Below are positions 14,532 to 25,389 of a stretch of DNA of 36,109 nucleotides, in pieces. Below the pieces are notes generated by a model. That model had not been told where the DNA came from. It did not search any database and worked only from the letters and a program-made list of their open reading frames with translations. This DNA comes from REEB95 sp035648735 (GTDB lineage Bacteria > Pseudomonadota > Alphaproteobacteria > ATCC43930 > CGMCC-115725). The DNA lies in the NCBI GenBank assembly GCA_035648735.1, contig DASRKX010000011.1, positions 1 through 36,109 of the forward strand, in the 5' to 3' direction. Each line of letters begins with the position of its first letter. The stretch's first letter is position 1. A program made the position numbers and the translations under genes.

Positions 14532-15383
14532 TCATAGCCCGCTTTGGCGCCGGACGAAATCCTCGATCAGCGCCAGCGCCTTCCGCGCATTGGCCGATCC
14601 CGGATCCTTGGCGACGAACATATGCGGCTCGCCCGGGAATTTGTGCAGCTCGGCCTGGCCGCCGGCCCGGCGATAGGCGGCGGCGAAGCGGTCGGCGATC
14701 GCGTGGTCGAGATTGTCGTCCGCCGTGCCCTGGATCAGCAGCGCCGGCGGCAGCTCGGCGGTCTCGCCGCGCTCCAGCGCCAATTGCGGATTGCCCTCGG
14801 CCATCGCCTGCTCGTCGCCGAAAAAGTCGCGATGCGCCGCGAGGAAGCGCTCGATCTTCTTCTCCTGCGCCATGCGATGGCGCGCCAGCGGATCGAGCAC
14901 CGCCCAGCAGCAGACGATATAGCGCAGCCGCGCATCCACGCCCGCATCGTTGAAGGGTGCCGCGATCGCATAGCGCGGATCGCGCGGCCGCAGCGCGCTC
15001 AGCATGAGGAGATGGCCGCCGCTCGACGTGCCGATTCCGCCGATGAGCTCGGGCCGGCTGCCGAGCCGCATCGCGTTCGTCTTGAGCCAGCGCGTCGCCA
15101 AATTCACGTCGGCGACAGCGGCGGGGTAGGGCGCATCGGGCGGCATGCGGAAATCCACCGCCATGACGATGCTGCCGGCGCGCGCCAGATGGGCGTCGAT
15201 GGCGGCGTTGTTGAGTCGGTCGCCATTCACCCAGGCGCCGCCATGCACCTCGATCAGGGCGGGGCGGGTGGTGCGGGCGCGCGGCCGGTAAAGCCGCGCC
15301 AGCAGCGGCTTGCCGTTCGGGCGGTGGTATTCAACATCCTCGACGTCGATTTCGAAGGGCGCGGTTTCCAGGCGGTCACGCAT
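14532..15383 (-). CDS. Alpha/beta hydrolase (esterase/lipase, HSL-like)
   Basis: A 283-residue alpha/beta hydrolase of the hormone-sensitive-lipase-like esterase group. The oxyanion motif HGGAW (47-51) precedes the nucleophile elbow GTSSGG (118-123, Ser120). The acid is probably one of the Asp residues in GTADDNLDHA and the base is H254 in GEPHMF. There is no signal peptide, so the enzyme should be cytoplasmic. It would cleave short-chain or aromatic carboxylic esters; the real substrate is unknown. The gene is divergent from the zinc-ribbon membrane protein gene and upstream of the VOC gene, with which it probably forms a short operon. Confidence 0.9.
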   Translation of the reverse strand: MRDRLETAPFEIDVEDVEYHRPNGKPLLARLYRPRARTTRPALIEVHGGAWVNGDRLNNAAIDAHLARAGSIVMAVDFRMPPDAPYPAAVADVNLATRWLKTNAMRLGSRPELIGGIGTSSGGHLLMLSALRPRDPRYAIAAPFNDAGVDARLRYIVCCWAVLDPLARHRMAQEKKIERFLAAHRDFFGDEQAMAEGNPQLALERGETAELPPALLIQGTADDNLDHAIADRFAAAYRRAGGQAELHKFPGEPHMFVAKDPGSANARKALALIEDFVRRQSGL

Positions 15384-15429
15384 TGCGGCAATATCGCGCG
15401 CCGGGGCGAATCGGGCAATCGGGCGCGCC

Positions 15430-15458
15430 TTGACCCTCCGCGGAGGCTCCCCTAAACC
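15430..15458 (+). promoter_or_regulatory. Candidate sigma-70 promoter for a leaderless transcript
   Basis: TTGACC (15430-15435) and TAAACC (15453-15458) are separated by exactly 17 bp. Transcription would then start about 6-8 bases later, at or within two bases of the ATG at 15464. The bases before that ATG (AAACCAAACC) contain no Shine-Dalgarno, which fits leaderless translation. The -10 is imperfect. Confidence 0.4.
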
Positions 15459-15463
15459 AAACC

Positions 15464-15721
15464 ATGTTCGGCCTCGGCCTCAACAAGCTCATCCTGCTGG
15501 CGATCATCATCGCGATCGTCTGGTACGGCTGGAAATACGTCGACCGCGTCAACCGGGTGCGGCGCGCGATCAACGAGGAGATGCTGCGCCGGCGCGGCGG
15601 CGGCAAGGCGGCGCCGGAATTGCCGGCCGAGGATCTGGTCAAATGCACGGTGTGCGGCGCCTATGTTCCGGGCGTGCGCGCGACATCCTGCGGCCGGGCC
15701 GATTGTCCGTGGCCGGCTTGA
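15464..15721 (+). CDS. Small membrane protein with C-terminal zinc ribbon (PP0621-like)
   Basis: An 85-residue protein with one N-terminal membrane segment (LNKLILLAIIIAIVWYGW) followed by a charged helix and a four-cysteine C-terminus: C61 and C64 in VKCTVCGAYVPG, then C76 and C81. The arrangement resembles the PP0621 family, a membrane anchor with a cytoplasmic zinc ribbon of unknown role. A leaderless start is likely, given the promoter candidate that ends six bases before the ATG. It lies 55 bp upstream of glyQ on the same strand, so it may share that transcript. Confidence 0.78.
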   Translation: MFGLGLNKLILLAIIIAIVWYGWKYVDRVNRVRRAINEEMLRRRGGGKAAPELPAEDLVKCTVCGAYVPGVRATSCGRADCPWPA

Positions 15722-15776
15722 CCCGCCAAAACGCGGCACCTATGTTGCGCCGCAATATGAACCCCCGGGGATTCTG

Positions 15777-16649
15777 ATGGCTGCGCGCAAGGCGACCGCC
15801 AACAGCTTCCAGGCCCTCATCCTTAAACTCCAGAATTTCTGGGTGGCGCAGGGCTGCCTTATCCTGCAGCCCTACGACATCGAGATGGGCGCCGGCACCT
15901 TTCATCCGGCGACCACCTTGCGGGCGCTGGGCCCGAAGCCGTGGCGCGCCGCCTATGTCCAGCCGTCGCGGCGGCCGAGCGACGGCCGCTACGGCGAGAA
16001 CCCGAACCGGCTGCAGCATTATTACCAATATCAGGTGATCCTGAAGCCCGCCCCGGCGGAGAGCCAGGCGCTCTATCTCAAGAGCCTTGCCGCGCTCGGC
16101 ATCGACGCGAGGCAGCACGACATCCGCTTCGTCGAGGACGATTGGGAAAGCCCGACGCTCGGCGCCTGGGGACTCGGCTGGGAGGTCTGGCTCGACGGCA
16201 TGGAGGTGACGCAATTCACCTATTTCCAGCAGGTCGGCGGCATCGAATGCGATCCGGTCTCGACCGAGCTCACCTACGGCCTCGAGCGCCTCGCCATGTA
16301 CGTGCAGGGCGTCGAGAACGTCTACGACCTCGACTTCAACGGCAAGGGCGTCACCTATGGCGACGTCTTCAAGCGCGCCGAGCGCGAATACTCCGCCTAT
16401 AATTTCGAGCATGCCGACACGGAAATTCTGTTCCGGCATTTCGCCGACGCCGAAAAGGAATGCCGCGCGCTCAACGAAAAGGCGCTGCCCTTGCCGGCCT
16501 ACGACCAATGCATCAAGGCGAGCCACTGCTTCAATCTGCTCGATTCGCGCGGCGCGATCTCGGTGACCGAGCGTGCCTCTTATATCGGCCGCGTGCGGGC
16601 GTTGGCCAAATCCTGCTGCGAGGGCTGGCTCGCGGGCGAGGCCGGCTGA
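15777..16649 (+). CDS. glyQ: Glycyl-tRNA synthetase alpha subunit
   Basis: A 290-residue alpha chain of the bacterial alpha2-beta2 glycyl-tRNA synthetase, which forms glycyl-adenylate and charges tRNA-Gly. The family signature near the N-terminus is complete: FWVAQGCLILQPYDIEMGAG, then FHPATTLRALGP and the motif 2 region YVQPSRRPSDGRYGENPNRL. Later TYGLERLAMYVQGVENVYDL covers the motif 3 region. The ATG at 15777 gives the usual N-terminus; upstream codons in frame overlap the preceding gene and are not expected in the protein. The stop overlaps the glyS start by one base (TGATG), which couples the two subunits. Confidence 0.97.
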   Translation: MAARKATANSFQALILKLQNFWVAQGCLILQPYDIEMGAGTFHPATTLRALGPKPWRAAYVQPSRRPSDGRYGENPNRLQHYYQYQVILKPAPAESQALYLKSLAALGIDARQHDIRFVEDDWESPTLGAWGLGWEVWLDGMEVTQFTYFQQVGGIECDPVSTELTYGLERLAMYVQGVENVYDLDFNGKGVTYGDVFKRAEREYSAYNFEHADTEILFRHFADAEKECRALNEKALPLPAYDQCIKASHCFNLLDSRGAISVTERASYIGRVRALAKSCCEGWLAGEAG

Positions 16650-18697
16650 TGCCCGATCTGCTGCTGGAGCTGCTGACCGAGGAAATCCCAGCGCGCATGC
16701 AGGGCGCGGCGGCGCGCGAGCTGGCGCGCCTCGCCGGCATCGCCTTCGACGCGGCCGGGCTGAAAGCGGCGTCGATCGAAAGCCACGTCACGCCGCGGCG
16801 GCTGACCCTCGCGGTCATCGGGTTGCCCAAGGCGCAGGCCGCGACAGAGGAAGAGCGGCGCGGACCGCGCGTCGGCGCGCCGGACCAGGCGGTGCAGGGG
16901 TTCCTGAAATCGGCCGGGCTGACTGCGCTCGATCAATGCGAGAAGCGAGCCACGGACAAAGGCGAGTTCTATTTCGCAATCATCAGGCGCCCCGGCCGCG
17001 CGACCAAGGACGTGCTGCCCGCGATCCTGGAGCCGGTGATCCGCAATCTCCCCTGGCCTAAATCGATGCGCTTTCCGGCGGCCGATTTTCGCTGGGTGCG
17101 GCCGCTGACCAGCGTGCTGTCGTTGTTCGACGGCAAGGTGCTGAAGCTCGATCTGGGATCGGTGCCGGTCGGCAATAAGAGCGAGGGCCACCGTTTCTTG
17201 TCGAAGGGCGCATTCGCCGTGCACGACTTCAAGGATTACCGCGCCAAGCTCAAGGCCGCGAAGGTGATCCTCGACGCGGGCGAGCGCCGCAAAGCCATCG
17301 CCGACGCGACCGCGAAGGCGGCGGCGCAGGCGAAGCTGCGGGTCAAGCCGGACGAGGCGCTGCTCGACGAAGTCGCCGGCCTGGTCGAATGGCCGGTCGT
17401 GCTAATGGGCGGCATCGACGGCGCGTTCATGGATTTGCCGCCAGAGGTGCTGACCACCGCGATGCGCGCGCATCAGAAATATTTCGCCTGCCTTGACGGC
17501 GCGGGAAAATTGGCGCCGCGCTTCCTTCTGGTCTCGAACATGGCGGCGAAGGACGGCGGCAAGGCGATCGTCGCCGGTAACGAGCGCGTGCTGCGCGCGC
17601 GGCTGTCCGACGCGCGCTTCTTCTGGGACCAGGATCGCAAGGTCAAGCTGGTGGCGCGCGCGCCGAAGCTGAAGGAGCGCGTCTTCCACGCCAAGCTCGG
17701 CTCGGTCGCCGACAAGGCGCAGCGCGTCGCGCAGTTGGCATCGGCTCTAGCCGATTTCGTGCCGGGCGCCGACCGCGCCAAGCTGGCGCGCGCCGCGCTC
17801 CTCGCCAAGGCGGACCTGTCGAGCGGCATGGTCGGCGAATTTCCCGAGCTGCAGGGCGTGATGGGCCGCTACTACGCGTTCAACGACGGCGAGGCGCCGG
17901 ATGTCGCCGCCGCCATCGCCGAGCATTACGCGCCGCTCGGCCCGAGCGACAAATGCCCGACCGCGCCGCTCAGCGTAGCGCTGGCGCTCGCCGACAAGAT
18001 CGACACGCTGGTCGCGTTCTTCGCCATCGGCGAGCCGCCGACCGGCTCGAAGGATCCCTATGCGCTGCGCCGCGCCGCGCTCGGCGTGATCCGCCTGATC
18101 CTCGAGAACCAGTTGCGCCTGCCGTTGCTCTCGATCTTCCGGCTGGCCGCCACCTCCACCGCCGATCCGAGCCGGCAGCTTTTGGAATTCTTCGCCGACC
18201 GGCTGAAGGTCCATCTGCGCGAGCAAGGCGTGCGCCACGATCTGGTCGCGGCGGTCTTCGCGCTCGGCGGCGAGGACGATCTGGTGCGGCTGCTGGCGAG
18301 GGTCGAGGCGCTGCAGGCTTTTCTCAAGAGCGACGATGGCGCCAACCTGCTTGTCGCCTATCGCCGCGCCGCCAATATTCTGCGGATCGAGGAGAAGAAG
18401 GACAGCAAGACCTATTCCGGCGTGCCGCGGCCCGATCTGCTCCAGGCGCCGGAAGAGAAAAGCCTGGACCGGGCGCTCACCGACGCGACGGCGAAAAGCG
18501 CCGGCGCGCTCAAGGCCGAGGACTTCGCGGCGTCGATGGCGGCGCTGGCCATCTTGCGCGGCCCGGTCGACCGTTTTTTCGACAAAGTCACCGTCAATAT
18601 CGAGGACAAGGAATTGCGCGAGAACCGCCTGAGATTGCTGTCGCAGATTCGCGACACGCTCAATCTCGTCGCCGATTTTTCGAAGATCGAGGGCTGA
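16649..18697 (+). CDS. glyS: Glycyl-tRNA synthetase beta subunit
   Basis: A 682-residue beta chain, which binds tRNA-Gly and is needed for aminoacylation by the alpha2-beta2 enzyme. The start MPDLLLELLTEEIPARMQ is the standard beta-subunit N-terminus. Further landmarks are TPRRLTLAVIGLP, TSVLSLFDGK, PEVLTTAMRAHQKYFAC, ALADKIDTLVAFFAIGEPPTGSKDPYALRR in the HD-like region, and the C-terminal anticodon-binding part ending in RDTLNLVADFSKIEG. The length is normal. The start at 16649 overlaps the glyQ stop by one base, and ppdK begins 3 bp after the stop, so the three genes form one operon. Confidence 0.97.
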   Translation: MPDLLLELLTEEIPARMQGAAARELARLAGIAFDAAGLKAASIESHVTPRRLTLAVIGLPKAQAATEEERRGPRVGAPDQAVQGFLKSAGLTALDQCEKRATDKGEFYFAIIRRPGRATKDVLPAILEPVIRNLPWPKSMRFPAADFRWVRPLTSVLSLFDGKVLKLDLGSVPVGNKSEGHRFLSKGAFAVHDFKDYRAKLKAAKVILDAGERRKAIADATAKAAAQAKLRVKPDEALLDEVAGLVEWPVVLMGGIDGAFMDLPPEVLTTAMRAHQKYFACLDGAGKLAPRFLLVSNMAAKDGGKAIVAGNERVLRARLSDARFFWDQDRKVKLVARAPKLKERVFHAKLGSVADKAQRVAQLASALADFVPGADRAKLARAALLAKADLSSGMVGEFPELQGVMGRYYAFNDGEAPDVAAAIAEHYAPLGPSDKCPTAPLSVALALADKIDTLVAFFAIGEPPTGSKDPYALRRAALGVIRLILENQLRLPLLSIFRLAATSTADPSRQLLEFFADRLKVHLREQGVRHDLVAAVFALGGEDDLVRLLARVEALQAFLKSDDGANLLVAYRRAANILRIEEKKDSKTYSGVPRPDLLQAPEEKSLDRALTDATAKSAGALKAEDFAASMAALAILRGPVDRFFDKVTVNIEDKELRENRLRLLSQIRDTLNLVADFSKIEG

Positions 18698-18700
18698 GCG

Positions 18701-21382
<2,682 letters not shown>

Positions 21383-21386
21383 GCGT

Positions 21387-22262
21387 CTAAAACTTCAACC
21401 ACTCCGGCTTGCGCGGGATAATCGTCGCGCCGCCGGCGGTGAGCTTGGTTTCGAGCGCGTCGAGCTTGAGCACTGCCAGCGCCGCGCCGTCGCGGCCGGA
21501 GCGCATCTCGCCCATTTCTTGCTCGCCCGCCATCACTTTCGTGCCCGGCGCGGGCAGCGGGCCGTCCACATTCACCGGCAGCAGCCGCTTCTTGATCAGC
21601 GCGCGGTATTTGGTGCGCGCCGTCAGCTCCTGTCCCATGTAGCAGCCCTTCTGGAAATCGACGCCGTTCAACTCCTCGAAGCCGTTCTCGAGCAGGATCG
21701 AGCGCTCGATCTCGAGATCGCGGCTGCCGTCGGGCACGCCGAGCGCCAGGCGATGGCGGTCGTAGGCGGCGGCATCCGCGCGCGCGAAGCCCGCCGGCTC
21801 GATCGCGTTCTCACCGCCGCGCGGCAACAGGAAACGCGCGCCCAGGGCGGCGAGGCGCGGGTCGGCATAGGCGATGCCGCCGGCGAAGGCTTTGGCGCTG
21901 CCCGGCCCGGCGAGGCCGAGCAGCCCGAGCGCGTCGCCGCCCCAGGCCGCGGCGACGGTGAATCGCGCGCCGGCATCGGCGAAGCTCACCTTGGAGCGCA
22001 GCTTGTAGAGGGTCAGCCGCTTCTGCAGGTCGGCGAGGCGCGCCGCCTCGGCATCGAGATAGAAGGCATCGCCCTGCGCCACGATGAAGAAATCGTGCAG
22101 GAACTTGCCCTGCGCCGTCAGCAGCGCGGCATAGACCGCCCGATCCGCGGCGACCTTGGCGACGTCGTTCGACACCAGGCCTTGCAGGAAGGCGACACGG
22201 TCGTCGCCGGCGACCTCGAGGATGCCGCGCTCGGCGAGCGATGCATAGGCGGCGCGTTCCAT
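21387..22262 (-). CDS. ygfZ: Folate-binding YgfZ/IBA57-type Fe-S assembly protein
   Basis: A 291-residue member of the COG0354 family, which uses tetrahydrofolate to help assemble or repair certain iron-sulfur enzymes. The hallmark motif KGCYMGQE occupies residues 205-212, including the conserved Cys207. The N-terminal DRVAFLQGLVSNDV and QGKFLHDFFI segments match the GcvT-like domain. Length is typical. The ATG at 22262 heads a gene divergent from the glycosyltransferase operon, with 106 bp between them. The 3' end is 4 bp from the ppdK stop. Confidence 0.93.
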   Translation of the reverse strand: MERAAYASLAERGILEVAGDDRVAFLQGLVSNDVAKVAADRAVYAALLTAQGKFLHDFFIVAQGDAFYLDAEAARLADLQKRLTLYKLRSKVSFADAGARFTVAAAWGGDALGLLGLAGPGSAKAFAGGIAYADPRLAALGARFLLPRGGENAIEPAGFARADAAAYDRHRLALGVPDGSRDLEIERSILLENGFEELNGVDFQKGCYMGQELTARTKYRALIKKRLLPVNVDGPLPAPGTKVMAGEQEMGEMRSGRDGAALAVLKLDALETKLTAGGATIIPRKPEWLKF

Positions 22263-22309
22263 GGCGTGTTCTCCGCTTCCCCCTTAAGAGGTAAGCAAGG
22301 CGGCAACGC

Positions 22310-22338
22310 TTGGCAAGCGAGGGTGGCGGGCCTATAAC
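22310..22338 (+). promoter_or_regulatory. Near-consensus sigma-70 promoter of the glycosyltransferase operon
   Basis: TTGGCA (22310-22315) and TATAAC (22333-22338) are spaced by exactly 17 bp, each with five of six consensus bases. Transcription should start near 22345, giving a leader of about 24 bases before the ATG at 22369. That leader has no strong Shine-Dalgarno. This is the best promoter I see in the window. Confidence 0.65.
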
Positions 22339-22368
22339 GCGCCGATTCCAACGCGGCGCAACTCATTC

Positions 22369-23331
22369 ATGAAAATCCTGTTTGTCACGGCGACGCGAAT
22401 CGGCGACGCCGTCCTATCCAGCGGCTTGCTGGCGTATCTGGTCGAGCGCCATCCCGGCGCCGAATTCACCATCGCGGCCGGGCCGCTGGCGGCGCCGCTG
22501 TTCGAGGCGGCGCCCGGCCTCGAACGTCTCATCGTCGTCGCCAAAAAATCGCGCCGGCTGCACTGGCTGTCGCTCTATGCCGCGGTGATCGGCACAAGCT
22601 GGGATCTGGTGGTCGATCTGCGCGGCTCGGCGCTCGCCTATCTGGTGCGGACGAAGGAACGCCGCGTCATGGGCAAGGGAAGTGACGACGAGCACCGCGT
22701 CCGGCAGCTGGCACATCTCTTCGATCTCGATCCGCCGCCCTCGCCGAAGCTGTTTTTGGCGGAGAGGCACATTGCCGCCGCTGCTTCGCTGGTGCCGCCG
22801 GGCGCGCCGTTCCTCGCCGTCGGTCCCGCCGCGAATTGGAAGGGCAAGGAATGGCCGGCCGAAAACTTCGCCGAATTGGCGCAACGGCTCACCGCGCCGC
22901 AAGGGCCGCTGCCCCATGCGCGCGTCGTGATCATGGCGGCTTCGCATGAGCGAGCGCAGGCGGCGCCGGTGATCGCGGCGCTGCCGCCGGAGCGCCGCAT
23001 CGATCTCGTCGGCCGCGTCGATCTGCTGACCGCCGCCGCCGTGCTGCAACGCGCCGCGCTCTTTATCGGCAACGACACCGGGCTGATGCATGTCGCGGCG
23101 GCGGCGGGCGCGCCGACGCTGGGCTTGTTCGGGCCGAGCCGCGTCGATCACTACGCGCCCTGGGGCCCGCGCGGCGCGGTGGTGACGACCGCGACGCCCT
23201 ATCTCGATCTCTTCGTGCCCTTTGTCTTCCATCACGAAAAGACCGGCTCGCTGATGGGCACGCTGTCGGTCGATGCGGCCGAGGCGGGCGCGCGCGGCTT
23301 GCTCGCGCGCATTGCCGGCGCGGCGGCCTGA
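22369..23331 (+). CDS. Glycosyltransferase family 9 (heptosyltransferase-like)
   Basis: A 320-residue GT9/GT-B enzyme, the family of ADP-heptose:LPS heptosyltransferases. The N-terminal MKILFVTATRIGDAVLSSGL is the acceptor-side signature with the catalytic Asp (GDAV). The C-terminal FIGNDTGLMHVAAAAGAPTL, around N235 and D236, is the nucleotide-sugar site, followed by LFGPSRVDHYAPWGP. These enzymes act at the cytoplasmic face of the inner membrane in LPS core assembly. The donor sugar is not certain. First gene of a four-gene operon; the next gene starts one base after its stop. Confidence 0.92.
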   Translation: MKILFVTATRIGDAVLSSGLLAYLVERHPGAEFTIAAGPLAAPLFEAAPGLERLIVVAKKSRRLHWLSLYAAVIGTSWDLVVDLRGSALAYLVRTKERRVMGKGSDDEHRVRQLAHLFDLDPPPSPKLFLAERHIAAAASLVPPGAPFLAVGPAANWKGKEWPAENFAELAQRLTAPQGPLPHARVVIMAASHERAQAAPVIAALPPERRIDLVGRVDLLTAAAVLQRAALFIGNDTGLMHVAAAAGAPTLGLFGPSRVDHYAPWGPRGAVVTTATPYLDLFVPFVFHHEKTGSLMGTLSVDAAEAGARGLLARIAGAAA

Positions 23332-23332
23332 C

Positions 23333-24367
23333 ATGGCACGGATCGTTATGGCCGATGACGGCATCGTCTTCGACGGGCGTACGCCCGAGACGCGGCCGCT
23401 CGGCGGCGCCGAGGCGTCCTTCGTCGCGCTGGCCGAGGCTCTCGCGGCGCGCGGCCACGACGTCGCGGTGTTCAATCGCTGCGCGGCGCCGCTGGTCCAT
23501 AACCGCGTACGCTGGACTCCCTTGGCGCAGGGCGCGCCCGCTACGGCCGACCTCTACATCGCCAATCGCGGCCATCGCCTCATCGGCCTGGTGCCGCAGG
23601 CCAAGCGCTGCGTCTTCTGGATCCACAATCCCGGCCAGTATTTGAAGAAGCCGCGCTATGTCTGGGCGCTGTGGCGCCGCCGGCCGATGATCGTCAGCCT
23701 CGGCGAATATAACGCGCGCACCATCCCGGCCTGGATGCCGGATGGCGGCCGCGCGGTGATTCCCTATGGTCTGCCGGAGGCGCTGCGCCACGCCGCCCCC
23801 CTTGCCGAGGCGCCGCCGCCGCGCGCGATCTTCACCTCCAACCCGCTGCGCGGCCTCGATTGGCTGCTCGATCTCTGGGCGAAGCGCATCCGGCCCGCCG
23901 TGCCGTCGGCGGAGCTACATATCTATGCCGGCGCCGGCGTCTATGGCGCGGTGGGCGACCGCAAGGCGGCGGCGATGGAAGCGGTGCTGGCGCGCGCCGA
24001 CGCGTTGCACGGCCAGGGCGTGCGGCGCTTTTCCCCGTTGTCACGGGCGGAATTGATCCAGGCGCTGCGCGGCGCGCGGGTCATGCTCTATCGCGGCGAT
24101 GCGAGCGAGACCTTCTGCATGGCGGTGGGCGAGGCGCAGGCGGTGGGGTTGCCGGCGGTGGTGCAGCCGATCGGCGCGCTGCCCGAGCGAATCATCGGCG
24201 GCGTCACCGGCGAGGTGGCGCCCGACGAGGCGAGCTTCGCCGCGGCGGCGATCAAGATTCTCACCGAAGATAAAGTCTGGCGGCGGATGCACGAGGCGGC
24301 GCTGCTTCGGCAGCGCGGCCTGTCCTGGAACGACGTGGCAAGGCGCTTCGAGGCGCTGCTCGCATGA
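23333..24367 (+). CDS. Glycosyltransferase, GT4-like (GT-B fold)
   Basis: A 344-residue GT-B glycosyltransferase. The N-terminal RPLGGAEASFVALAEALAAR is the usual first loop and helix of GT4 enzymes; a middle KRCVFWIHNPGQYL segment and the C-terminal ALRGARVMLYRGDASETFCM plus AQAVGLPAVVQPIGALPERI form the donor-binding region. The ExxE-type motif of classical GT4 is altered, with SETFCMAVGEAQ in its place. The ATG at 23333 follows the GT9 stop by one base. The stop overlaps the next start as ATGA. Role in LPS core or a surface polysaccharide is inferred from the neighbours. Confidence 0.85.
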   Translation: MARIVMADDGIVFDGRTPETRPLGGAEASFVALAEALAARGHDVAVFNRCAAPLVHNRVRWTPLAQGAPATADLYIANRGHRLIGLVPQAKRCVFWIHNPGQYLKKPRYVWALWRRRPMIVSLGEYNARTIPAWMPDGGRAVIPYGLPEALRHAAPLAEAPPPRAIFTSNPLRGLDWLLDLWAKRIRPAVPSAELHIYAGAGVYGAVGDRKAAAMEAVLARADALHGQGVRRFSPLSRAELIQALRGARVMLYRGDASETFCMAVGEAQAVGLPAVVQPIGALPERIIGGVTGEVAPDEASFAAAAIKILTEDKVWRRMHEAALLRQRGLSWNDVARRFEALLA

Positions 24368-25389
24368 CGCGGCTCCTCCAGGCGATGGCCGGGGCGCGCC
24401 ATGGCGGCGCCGAGGCCTTCTTCACGCGCCTCGCCGTGGCGCTGCAGCGCGCCGGCGAGCATCAGCGAATCGCGTTGCGGCCCGATCCCGAGCGCCTGGC
24501 GGTTCTGCATGCGGCCGGCATCGAAACCGTGGCGCTGCCCTTCGGCGGCTTCTTCGATTTCGCCACGCGGCCCGGCCTGCGCCGCGCCATAAGCGACTTC
24601 CAGCCGCGCGTGGTGCTGAGCTGGATGAATCGCGCCACCTCGCTTTGCCCGCAGGGCGAATTCGTGCATGTTGCGCGGCTCGGAGGATATTACGATTTGA
24701 AGCATTACCGGCGCTGCGACCATTTGATCGCCAATACGCGCGGCATCGCGGCTTATCTCGTGGCGCAAGGCTGGCCCGAATCGCGCGTGCATTACCTGCC
24801 GAATTTTCCCACCGTCGCGCATGGGGCCAAGCTGCCGCGCGCCGGATTGTCGACGCCGGAAGAGGCAATTGTGGCGCTGGCTCTGGGGCGCCTTCATCCC
24901 AACAAGGGCTTCGACGTGCTGCTTGAGGCGCTGGCGCGCGCGCCGAAGATTTACCTTTGGCTGGCCGGCGAGGGCCCCGAGGGCGACGCCCTCAGGCAAA
25001 AGGCCGGCGCCTTGGGCATCGAGGGCCGCGTGCGCTTCCTCGGCTGGCGCGACGACGTGCCGGCGCTGCTGGCGAGTTGCGACATGCTGGTCTGTTCGTC
25101 GCGCCGCGAGCCGCTCGGCAACACCGTGATCGAGGCCATGGCGGCGCGCAAGCCGGTGATCGCGACCGAGACCGCCGGACCCCGGGAACTGATAATGCCG
25201 GGCGAGACCGGGCTGCTGGTGCCGGTCGAGGATGCCGACGCGCTGGCGCGGGCGATGCAGAGCGTGGCCGGCAACGCCGCGTTGCGCGCGGCGCTCGCCG
25301 CAAGCGGCCATGAACAGTATCTGGCGATGTTCAGCGAAGGCGCCGTGGTTCGGGCCTATCAGGATTTCCTCGCCGAGGTCGCCGCCTGA
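24364..25389 (+). CDS. Glycosyltransferase family 4
   Basis: A 341-residue GT4 enzyme. It begins MTRLLQAMAGARHGGAEAFF, the typical Rossmann start with the GGAE loop. The C-terminal domain has VALALGRLHPNKGFDVLLEA, then LGWRDDVPALLASCDMLVCS and the ExxE motif in REPLGNTVIEAMAARKP, which holds the donor nucleotide. The enzyme is a retaining transferase that would add a hexose or similar sugar to a lipid-linked glycan. It overlaps the preceding gene by 4 bp and the asnB-like gene by one base, so all four proteins are probably made in a fixed ratio. Confidence 0.92.
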   Translation: MTRLLQAMAGARHGGAEAFFTRLAVALQRAGEHQRIALRPDPERLAVLHAAGIETVALPFGGFFDFATRPGLRRAISDFQPRVVLSWMNRATSLCPQGEFVHVARLGGYYDLKHYRRCDHLIANTRGIAAYLVAQGWPESRVHYLPNFPTVAHGAKLPRAGLSTPEEAIVALALGRLHPNKGFDVLLEALARAPKIYLWLAGEGPEGDALRQKAGALGIEGRVRFLGWRDDVPALLASCDMLVCSSRREPLGNTVIEAMAARKPVIATETAGPRELIMPGETGLLVPVEDADALARAMQSVAGNAALRAALAASGHEQYLAMFSEGAVVRAYQDFLAEVAA

